From NCBI GenBank assembly GCA_945982465.1, contig CAMFSB010000030.1, positions 1-10,996 on the forward strand: 10,996 nt of DNA, in the 5' to 3' direction. This DNA comes from an uncultured Faecalibacterium sp. (lineage in GTDB: Bacteria; Bacillota; Clostridia; Oscillospirales; Ruminococcaceae). Under the pieces are notes generated by a model that was not told the DNA's origin, ran no database searches, and saw nothing but the letters and a program-made list of their open reading frames with translations. Of the stretch, positions 5,558-10,996 are shown piece after piece (the stretch's first letter is position 1; each line of letters opens with the position of its first letter). A program made the translations under genes and the position numbers.

Positions 5558-6166
5558 TTACAGCTCGGCAAAGGCCTTTAAGATGCGCAGGCCGGTATCG
5601 CCGGATTTTTCCGGGTGGAACTGGGTGCCATACACCCTGCCGGCGCGCACCACGCCCGTGACCGGGATGGAATACTCGCTGACAGCCAGCGTGCTTTCGG
5701 CGCAGAACTTGCCGTAAAAGCTGTGCACATAGTACACATACTCGCCGTTCTGGATGTAGCGGAACAGCGGGTCGTCCCGCACGATCTGCAAAGCGTTCCA
5801 GCCGATCTGCGGCACCTTGAGCGCCGGGTCGGCCAAGTCGGGGGCCAGCGGGCACACCTCGCCTTTTACAAAGCCCAGGCCCTGGTGCTCGCCGAACTCC
5901 CGGCTTTTTTCAAACAGCAGCTGCATGCCCAGGCAGATGCCCAGCAGCGGCTTTTGCCGCGCCTGCTCTTTGAGCACAGGCACAAGGCCCGTGGCCTCCA
6001 GCTTCTGCATCGCGTCGCCAAAGGCGCCCACCCCCGGCAGGATCAGCCGGTCGGCGGCGCGCAGCGCAGCGGCGTCGGCGGTGACGCAGGCATCCAGCCC
6101 CAGCGACTGCAGGCTGGAGCGCAGGCTGAACAGGTTGCCCACGCCGTAATCCACGATCCCGATCAT
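5558..6166 (-). CDS. hisH: Imidazole glycerol phosphate synthase, glutamine amidotransferase subunit
   Basis: This 202-residue class I glutamine amidotransferase hydrolyses glutamine and passes ammonia to HisF. The catalytic triad is visible: nucleophile C78 in GICLGMQLLFE, and H184 and E186 in TQFHPEKSG. The oxyanion-loop region PGVGAFGD (44-51) and the PQIGWN (119-124) and YYVHSFY (145-151) motifs are typical of HisH. The ATG at 6166 overlaps the hisB stop (ATGA) and gives the canonical MIGIVDYGVGN start. The 122-base gap to hisA separates it from its partner hisF, but all are on one transcript. Confidence 0.97.
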   Translation of the reverse strand: MIGIVDYGVGNLFSLRSSLQSLGLDACVTADAAALRAADRLILPGVGAFGDAMQKLEATGLVPVLKEQARQKPLLGICLGMQLLFEKSREFGEHQGLGFVKGEVCPLAPDLADPALKVPQIGWNALQIVRDDPLFRYIQNGEYVYYVHSFYGKFCAESTLAVSEYSIPVTGVVRAGRVYGTQFHPEKSGDTGLRILKAFAEL

Positions 6167-6753
6167 ACCAGCAGCCCCTTTGTGGAAGGAATTTCGTCGG
6201 CGTAGGCTTCGTCTACCCGCACGGCGGCGGCCAGCGCCCTGGCCATGCCCTTGAAGCAGGCCTCCAGAATATGGTGGCTGTTGTCGCCCGCCAGCTGCAC
6301 AAAGTGCAGCGTGCACGGCACGCTGCGGGCAAAGCCGTACCAGAACTCTTTGGCGCATTCCACGTCAAAATCGCCCACCTTTTCGGTGGGGCAATGCACC
6401 TGCCAGCCCAGCGTGCACCGGCCCGAAAGATCGGCCGCGCACAGCACCAGCGCTTCGTCCATGGGCAAAAGGAAATTGCCGTACCGGCAGATGCCGCGCA
6501 TGTCGCCCAGCGCTTTGGCCATTGCCTGCCCCAGCGTGATGCCCAAGTCCTCGGCGGTGTGGTGGTAATCCACCTCGGTGTCGCCGGCGGCGGTAATGGT
6601 CAGATCGAACCGGCCGTGCCGGGCAAACAGCTCCAGCATGTGGTTCAAAAAGCCGCAGCCGGTATCCACCAGATAGCGGCCGGTGCCGTCCAGATTCAGC
6701 GTCAGGGTGATCTGAGTCTCGGCGGTGTTGCGTTCCACAGTCACATCACGCAT
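6163..6753 (-). CDS. hisB: Imidazoleglycerol-phosphate dehydratase
   Basis: This monofunctional HisB of 196 residues catalyses step 6, Mn-dependent dehydration of imidazole glycerol phosphate to imidazole acetol phosphate. Metal and substrate motifs are seen at GFLNHMLELFARHGRFDL (34-51), DYHHTAEDLGI (62-72) and DNSHHILEACFKGMARA (157-173). There is no fused HAD phosphatase domain as in enterobacteria, hence the need for a separate phosphatase (hisK, broken here). I prefer the ATG at 6753 over 6774 because GAGGAGGG lies between them at a suitable distance. It overlaps the end of hisC by 8 bases and hisH by 4. Confidence 0.97.
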   Translation of the reverse strand: MRDVTVERNTAETQITLTLNLDGTGRYLVDTGCGFLNHMLELFARHGRFDLTITAAGDTEVDYHHTAEDLGITLGQAMAKALGDMRGICRYGNFLLPMDEALVLCAADLSGRCTLGWQVHCPTEKVGDFDVECAKEFWYGFARSVPCTLHFVQLAGDNSHHILEACFKGMARALAAAVRVDEAYADEIPSTKGLLV

Positions 6754-7825
6754 GGTCGGGTCCCTCCTCGGCAAAAATCGCTTCCAGCGTTTCGATCAGT
6801 TTGCTCATCTGCTCGGGCGTGCCGATGGTGATGCGCAGCCAGTCGGCAATGCGCGGGGCGTCAAAGTGGCGCACCAGCACGCCCCGCTCCCGCAGCGCCC
6901 GGTACAGCCGCCCGCCCTCCATGCGCGGGGTGCGGGCAAACACAAAGTTGGCGCGGCTTTCAGTCAGGGCAAAGCCCAGCTCTTTCAGGCGGCGCGCCGT
7001 CCATTCGCGGGTGCCCGCCACGGCGGCACAGCTGCGGCGGAAGTATTCCTCATCCCGCAAGGCGGCCGCCCCGGCCAGCAAGGTCAGGCGGTTGATGTTG
7101 TAGGGGTTCAGGCTGAACTTGACCCGGTTCAGATCGGCGATCAGCGCTTCGCTGCCCATGGCCAGGCCCAGCCGCGCGCCCGCCAGGCTGCGGGACTTGG
7201 AAAAGGTCTGCACCACCAGCAGGTTGTCGTACTGGCGGATCAGCGGCACGCAGCTTTCGGCCCCGAAATCCACATACGCTTCGTCCACGATCACCACATT
7301 GTCCGGGTTTTCGCGCAGGATCATCTCGATGTCGGCCCGGGGCAGCGCCAGCCCCGTGGGGGCATTGGGGTTGGCAATGATGATGGTCTCGCCCAGCGCG
7401 CAGTATTTGACCGGGTCCAGCGTAAAATCTTCTTCCAGCGGGATCACATGGCTGGGGATGTGCATCAGCCCGGCCCACACCTTGTAGCAGCCGTAGGTCA
7501 CATCCGCATAGGCCACCGGATGCGTCTCATCGCAGAACGCCCGCAGCGCGAAAAACAGGTTTTCGTCGCTGCCGTTGCCCGGCATGATCTGCGCGGGGTC
7601 CAGGCCGTACCGGGTGGCCGCTGCCTGCAAGAGGTTCTGGCAGGCCGGGTCAGGGTACAGCCGCAGGCGCCCGGTCTCGTCGGCGTTCAGCGCCTCGGTG
7701 ACCCAAGGCGAAGGCGGGTAGGGATTTTCGTTGGTGTTCAGCTTGATGTACGGCTGGTCCTGCGGCTGCTCGCCGGGGGTATAGGGCTGCAGGCTTTCCA
7801 GCGTAGGGGTGAGAAAACGGCTCAT
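6746..7825 (-). CDS. hisC: Histidinol-phosphate aminotransferase
   Basis: This 359-residue fold-type I PLP enzyme transfers an amino group from glutamate to imidazole acetol phosphate (step 7). Seen motifs: LNTNENPYPPSP (29-40) for substrate binding, NPNAPTG (152-158), DEAYVDF (181-187) and TFSKSRSLAGARLG (207-220), in which K210 is the Schiff-base lysine and R218 binds the cofactor phosphate. The ATG at 7825 has AAGGAGG about 10 bases upstream. A 58-base gap with a small hairpin separates it from hisD; its end overlaps hisB. Confidence 0.96.
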   Translation of the reverse strand: MSRFLTPTLESLQPYTPGEQPQDQPYIKLNTNENPYPPSPWVTEALNADETGRLRLYPDPACQNLLQAAATRYGLDPAQIMPGNGSDENLFFALRAFCDETHPVAYADVTYGCYKVWAGLMHIPSHVIPLEEDFTLDPVKYCALGETIIIANPNAPTGLALPRADIEMILRENPDNVVIVDEAYVDFGAESCVPLIRQYDNLLVVQTFSKSRSLAGARLGLAMGSEALIADLNRVKFSLNPYNINRLTLLAGAAALRDEEYFRRSCAAVAGTREWTARRLKELGFALTESRANFVFARTPRMEGGRLYRALRERGVLVRHFDAPRIADWLRITIGTPEQMSKLIETLEAIFAEEGPDHA

Positions 7826-7850
7826 GGGCAGGTCTCCTCCTTATGCGGCG

Positions 7851-7865
7851 CGGCAGGCTCTGCCG
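7851..7865 (-). other. Hairpin in the hisD-hisC gap
   Basis: CGGCAG (7851-7856) pairs with CTGCCG (7860-7865) across a 3-nt loop, 19 bases after the hisD stop and upstream of the hisC ribosome binding site. It has no T-tract on the minus strand. It may set message stability between the first two cistrons and the rest. Confidence 0.3.
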
Positions 7866-7883
7866 GCCGGCGGCGTGCGGGCG

Positions 7884-9176
7884 TCAGGTGTCCGCGGTTT
7901 CGCAGCGGATGGTCACGCTTCTTGCGTGGGCATGCAGGCCCTCGCGCTCGGCAAAATCGGCGATGCGGGGGGCCACCTCGCCCAGCGCTTCGCGGGTGTA
8001 GTAGAGAAAGCTGGACTTTTTGACAAAATCGTCCACGCCCAGCGGGCTGGAAAAGCGGGCCGTGCCGCTGGTGGGCAGGGTATGGTTGGGGCCGGCGAAG
8101 TAATCGCCCAGCGCTTCGGGCACATGCCGGCCCAAAAAGATGCTGCCCGCGTTTTTGATCTCGTTGAGCACGGCGAACGGGTCGTCCACACACACTTCCA
8201 GGTGCTCGGGCGCGATGATGTTGCACGCCTCGATGGCCTTGTGCAGATCACTGCACAGGATGATCTTGCCGTTGTCGTCCACGCTGGCGCGGGCAATGGC
8301 CGCCCGTGGCAGCTGAGGGATCTGCACTTCCAGTTCGGCCTGCACCGCCTTGGCCAGCTCCGGGCTGTCGGTGACCAGCACCGGGCTGGCCAGCTTGTCG
8401 TGCTCGGCCTGGCTGAGCAGGTCGGCGGCCACCCACGCGGGGTTGCACCCGCCGTCGGCCAGCACCAGAATTTCGCTGGGGCCGGCGATCATATCAATGC
8501 CCACCTTGCCGAACACCTTGCGCTTGGCGGTGGCCACATACACGTTGCCCGGGCCGACGATCTTGTCCACGGCAGGCACGCGGGCCGTGCCGTAGGCCAG
8601 CGCAGCCACCGCCTGCGCGCCGCCGGTCTTGAAGATTTTGGTCACGCCCGCGGTGGTAGCCGCCGCCAGGATCACCGGATTCACCTTGCCGTCGCGGCCG
8701 GCGGGGGTGGTCATCACGATCTCGGCCACGCCCGCCACCTTGGCGGGGATCACATCCATCAGCACCGTGCTGGGGTAGGCCGCCGTGCCGCCGGGCACAT
8801 ACACGCCCGCCTTTTCGATGGGGGTATATTTCTGCCCCAGCACCACGCCGGGCTGGTCGTTCACCACAAAGTTCCTGTGCACCTGCCGGCGGTGGAACGC
8901 TTCGATGTTGGCAGCCGCCATGCGCAGCGTTTCGAGGAAATACGGCTCCATGCCAGCCAGGGCCTCGTCCAGTTCGGCCTGCGTCACCTGCAGCGTGTCC
9001 TCGGTCAGGTCAGCGCCGTCAAACTTTTTGGCGTATTCCACCAGCGCCGCGTCGCCGCGGGCGCGCACATCGGCAATGATGGCGTCCACCACATCCTCCA
9101 CGTTTTTTTCGGCGCGCAGGTCGCGGTTCAGGATTTCTTCCGGCCGCAGCTTGTCAAATTCATAGATACGGATCAT
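7884..9176 (-). CDS. hisD: Histidinol dehydrogenase
   Basis: This 430-residue zinc enzyme oxidises histidinol to histidine with two NAD+ (steps 9-10). All expected residues can be placed: zinc ligands Q256 and H259 (SQAEHD), D358 (GDYFAGPNHTLPT) and H415 (EGLHAHA), plus the catalytic pair E324-H325 in IAPEHLE. The family signature runs from IVGPGNVYVATAKR (206-219) through VGIDMIAGPSEILVLAD (225-241). The ATG at 9176 overlaps the hisZG stop as ATGA, giving MIRIYEFDKL. The frame is open further upstream to 9524, but that part is antisense-like shadow of hisZG. Confidence 0.97.
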   Translation of the reverse strand: MIRIYEFDKLRPEEILNRDLRAEKNVEDVVDAIIADVRARGDAALVEYAKKFDGADLTEDTLQVTQAELDEALAGMEPYFLETLRMAAANIEAFHRRQVHRNFVVNDQPGVVLGQKYTPIEKAGVYVPGGTAAYPSTVLMDVIPAKVAGVAEIVMTTPAGRDGKVNPVILAAATTAGVTKIFKTGGAQAVAALAYGTARVPAVDKIVGPGNVYVATAKRKVFGKVGIDMIAGPSEILVLADGGCNPAWVAADLLSQAEHDKLASPVLVTDSPELAKAVQAELEVQIPQLPRAAIARASVDDNGKIILCSDLHKAIEACNIIAPEHLEVCVDDPFAVLNEIKNAGSIFLGRHVPEALGDYFAGPNHTLPTSGTARFSSPLGVDDFVKKSSFLYYTREALGEVAPRIADFAEREGLHAHARSVTIRCETADT

Positions 9177-10753
9177 TGTTCGGTCACCTCGCGCAGCTTG
9201 CGCAGCATTTCGTTGATCTGGGCGTTTTTGAACTGGTAACTGGCGCGGTTGGCGATGAACCGCGCCGAGATGGGCATAAATTCGGTCACGACCTCCAGGC
9301 CGTTTTCCCGCAGGGTGGTGCCGGTCTCCACAATATCCACGATCACATCCGAAAGCCCCAGAATCGGGGCCAGCTCGATGGAGCCGTTCAGCTTGATGAT
9401 GTCGATGTCCCGCCCGATGGAGGCATAGTAGCGCTTGGCGATCTGGACGAACTTGGTGGCCACCCGCACCGGGCGGCCCGGGTCGTCCACATAGCCCCTG
9501 GGAGCGGCCACGCACATGCGGCACTTGCCCAGATGGGTGTCCAGCAGCTCGTACACATCGGGGCCGGCTTCCTCCAGAATGTCCTTGCCCACGATCCCCA
9601 CATCGGCCGCGCCGTGCTCCACATAAATGGCCACATCGCTGGGCTTGACCAAAAAATACCGGATGCCCGCCTCGGGGTTTTCCACCACCAGCTTGCGGGT
9701 GGCGTTGTAATCCTCGGCGCAGCCGTAGCCCATACCCGCCAGCAGAGCATAGACCTTATCGCCCAGGCGGCCCTTGGGCAGAGCCACATTGACCATCGTG
9801 CGGCGGGGCTGCTGCTGCAACGGCGGCGGCGGGGCGTCCAGCCGGTCCATTTCGTCCAGATACAGCGCAAAGCCCACCGCGCTGGCCCCGGGCGTGAACT
9901 TGCGCATTAACAGGTCGTACTGCCCGCCCTTGAGCAGCGGCCGGGGCGCGCCTGCCGCGTAGCCCTGCAGAACCAGGCCGTTGTAATACTCCATGTCGCC
10001 GGCCAGGCTCAGATCCAGCCGCACCCGGCCGCCTGCCGCGGCCACCGTACCTGCCAGCGCCTGCAGCTGGGCCACAGCGGCGCGCATGGCGTCGTTCTGC
10101 GCCAGGGCCGCGGCGCGGGCCAGCGTTTCGGCATACGGGCCGGACAGCCCCAGCAGCGCGCCCAGTGCCTGGGCCTGCCGCGGGCCCAGCCCGCAGGCCA
10201 GCGCCGCCGCGTGCAGGCCGTGGGCGTTTTTGCTGCGCAGCATTTCCAAAAGGCCGGCCCGGGCGGCCGGGGCCGCGCCGCATTCGTCCAGCAATCCGGT
10301 GATGTAGCCCATGTGGCTGATCTCCAACACAAAATCCTGGCAGATATACCCAAGGGACTCCAGCGCCAGACGCACTGTTTCGGCCAGCTCGGCTCCGGTC
10401 ACGGCGCCCAGCATTTCCAGCCCCATCTGGGCGATCTCCTTGAAAGTGTGGCTTTCCGCCGAGGGGCGGTAGACGTTTTCGTTGTAGTAGTATTTGAGCG
10501 TGCGGCCCGGGGCGGGGCGGGCGTTTTTGGCAATGCTCAGCGTTACGTCCGGCTTTAAGGCCAGCAGCCGCCCGTCCAGATCGGTAAAGGTAAGCACCTG
10601 TTCCGACGACAAAAAGCTGCGGTTGGCCTGATACAGGCCATATTCCTCAAAGCGGCTCATCTGGTATTTGCGGCAGCCCGCGGCCTCGTACAGCGCGCGC
10701 AGCTCCAGCGCGGCCCGTTCCCGGGGCTGCAGCATCGAGAGGGACAATTCCAT
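9173..10753 (-). CDS. hisZG: HisZ-HisG fusion: ATP phosphoribosyltransferase, regulatory plus catalytic domains
   Basis: One 526-residue frame joins two proteins that are normally separate, and would condense ATP with PRPP (step 1, feedback-inhibited by histidine). Residues about 1-305 are HisZ, a histidyl-tRNA-synthetase-like core without an anticodon domain: FTDLDGRLLALKPDVT (56-71), YYNENVYR (89-96), GDMEYYNGLVLQGY (252-265), GGQYDLLMRKF (276-286) and AVGFALYLDEM (292-302). A Pro/Gln-rich linker (about 306-319) leads to short-form HisG (320-526), starting MVNVALPKGRL and carrying the PRPP loop DIVETGTTLRENGL (473-486). No ribosome binding site precedes M320, so HisG is not made separately by an obvious start. 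I chose the ATG at 10753, 9 bases after AAGGAG; 10810 is an upstream GTG without support. It is the first gene of the operon. Confidence 0.95.
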   Translation of the reverse strand: MELSLSMLQPRERAALELRALYEAAGCRKYQMSRFEEYGLYQANRSFLSSEQVLTFTDLDGRLLALKPDVTLSIAKNARPAPGRTLKYYYNENVYRPSAESHTFKEIAQMGLEMLGAVTGAELAETVRLALESLGYICQDFVLEISHMGYITGLLDECGAAPAARAGLLEMLRSKNAHGLHAAALACGLGPRQAQALGALLGLSGPYAETLARAAALAQNDAMRAAVAQLQALAGTVAAAGGRVRLDLSLAGDMEYYNGLVLQGYAAGAPRPLLKGGQYDLLMRKFTPGASAVGFALYLDEMDRLDAPPPPLQQQPRRTMVNVALPKGRLGDKVYALLAGMGYGCAEDYNATRKLVVENPEAGIRYFLVKPSDVAIYVEHGAADVGIVGKDILEEAGPDVYELLDTHLGKCRMCVAAPRGYVDDPGRPVRVATKFVQIAKRYYASIGRDIDIIKLNGSIELAPILGLSDVIVDIVETGTTLRENGLEVVTEFMPISARFIANRASYQFKNAQINEMLRKLREVTEQ

Positions 10754-10773
10754 GCAGGCGATCTCCTTTTTGG

Positions 10774-10788
10774 GGGGCAGCGCGCCCC
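10774..10788 (-). promoter_or_regulatory. Leader hairpin before hisZG
   Basis: GGGGC (10774-10778) pairs with GCCCC (10784-10788) in the 5' leader, ending just upstream of the AAAAGGAGAT ribosome binding site (10770-10761). The leader of about 85 bases has no run of His codons and is too short for a T-box, so this is at most a stability or translation-tuning hairpin. Confidence 0.3.
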
Positions 10789-10836
10789 GCCATTTTCCAT
10801 TTTTCGGCACACACGTTGGTTTGCAAAAACTCTTAC

Positions 10837-10863
10837 TAGCAGATAGTATACTTTATCCTGCTA
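10837..10863. promoter_or_regulatory. Nested inverted repeat over the his promoter, candidate operator
   Basis: Arms TAGCAGATA (10837-10845) and TATCCTGCTA (10854-10863) are complementary apart from one extra C. They flank a perfect 8-bp palindrome AGTATACT (10845-10852) that contains the -10 box. A repressor bound here would cover the -10 and the likely start site. In some Firmicutes a TrpR-like HisR (YerC) controls his operons; assigning it here is inference. Confidence 0.5.
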
Positions 10864-10873
10864 AAGTTGTAAA
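10845..10873 (-). promoter_or_regulatory. Promoter of the histidine operon
   Basis: On the minus strand the -35 TTTACA (10873-10868, five of six) and the -10 TATACT (10850-10845, five of six) are separated by exactly 17 bases. Transcription would begin near 10838, about 85 bases before the hisZG ATG. It lies in the one A/T-rich stretch at this end of the window and is the only strong promoter seen for the nine his genes. Confidence 0.8.
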
Positions 10874-10996
10874 GTGCGCGACTGCCGATTTCCACCATTT
10901 TTTGCCCGCCGAAACTGTGCGAAATAACGGCAAGCGGGCCGCCCTGCCCCGGCGCGCAGGCACCCGCCGCCCCGGCCAGGCTGCCGGACCACGAGG
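10874..10996. other. Intergenic sequence upstream of the his promoter
   Basis: This stretch has no open frame with a start and ribosome binding site. It is GC-rich with several short complementary G/C runs near 10930-10985, none forming a clear terminator. It is probably the spacer between the his operon and a gene outside the window. Confidence 0.4.

Noticed and set aside
6725..8023. 432-codon plus-strand open frame antisense to hisC and parts of its neighbours
   Set aside because: Shadow of hisC; no ribosome binding site and low-complexity His/Gln/Gly/Arg composition.
7809..9239. 476-codon plus-strand open frame antisense to hisD
   Set aside because: It is antisense to a gene with every catalytic residue placed, and its His/Gly/Arg-rich composition is typical of a reverse-complement shadow in GC-rich DNA. 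No ribosome binding site.
10754..10838. T-box riboswitch or His-codon attenuator in the his leader
   Set aside because: The leader is only about 85 bases, contains no run of His codons, and shows no T-box sequence or terminator/antiterminator pair.
10849..10996. Divergent plus-strand promoter facing right
   Set aside because: TATACT is palindromic in context, but the only -35-like TTGCAA on the plus strand (10821-10826) is 20 bases away and no gene follows within the window.

Overview
The window is a GC-rich bacterial chromosome segment. Strong AGGAGG-type ribosome binding sites, a hisZ/short-hisG type ATP phosphoribosyltransferase, a PHP-type histidinol phosphatase and a LytTR/DUF3021 pair all point to Firmicutes (Clostridia). 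My best guess is a GC-rich gut Oscillospiraceae of the Faecalibacterium/Subdoligranulum/Gemmiger kind, but that placement is inference.

Layout. Positions 1-418 hold no convincing gene. They contain two identical 55-bp copies of a repeat made of three back-to-back hairpins, then a promoter and a 5' leader for the first gene. Positions 419-1318 (+) encode an orotate-phosphoribosyltransferase-like protein. It has an altered PRPP motif and a dubious 87-residue C-terminal tail that runs into the convergent neighbour. Positions 2115-1201 (-) are a two-gene unit: a small LytTR DNA-binding regulator and a four-helix DUF3021 membrane protein, with their own promoter. A hairpin terminator at about 2239-2276 separates them from the upstream operon.

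Positions 10753-2365 (-) are one long histidine operon, hisZG-hisD-hisC-hisB-hisH-hisA-hisF-hisIE-hisK, starting from a good sigma-A-type promoter at 10873-10845. Together the genes cover every step from ATP + PRPP to histidine: HisZG (step 1), HisIE (2, 3), HisA (4), HisH+HisF (5), HisB (6), HisC (7), HisK phosphatase (8) and HisD (9, 10). Most junctions overlap or nearly touch (ATGA or GTGA overlaps at hisZG/hisD, hisB/hisH and hisIE/hisK). The two looser gaps, hisD-hisC and hisH-hisA, carry GC-rich hairpins.

Main oddities: (i) hisK has an in-frame TAG exactly where a Tyr is expected, with all visible metal-ligand motifs intact on both sides; (ii) HisZ and HisG are fused in one polypeptide; (iii) the phosphoribosyltransferase-like protein has Ala-Ala where the PRPP motif normally has two acidic residues, and it lacks a sensible stop; (iv) the 55-bp triple-hairpin repeat; (v) nested inverted repeats over the his promoter and a palindrome inside the LytTR promoter, both candidate operators. 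No mobile element, CRISPR array, tRNA or rRNA was seen.
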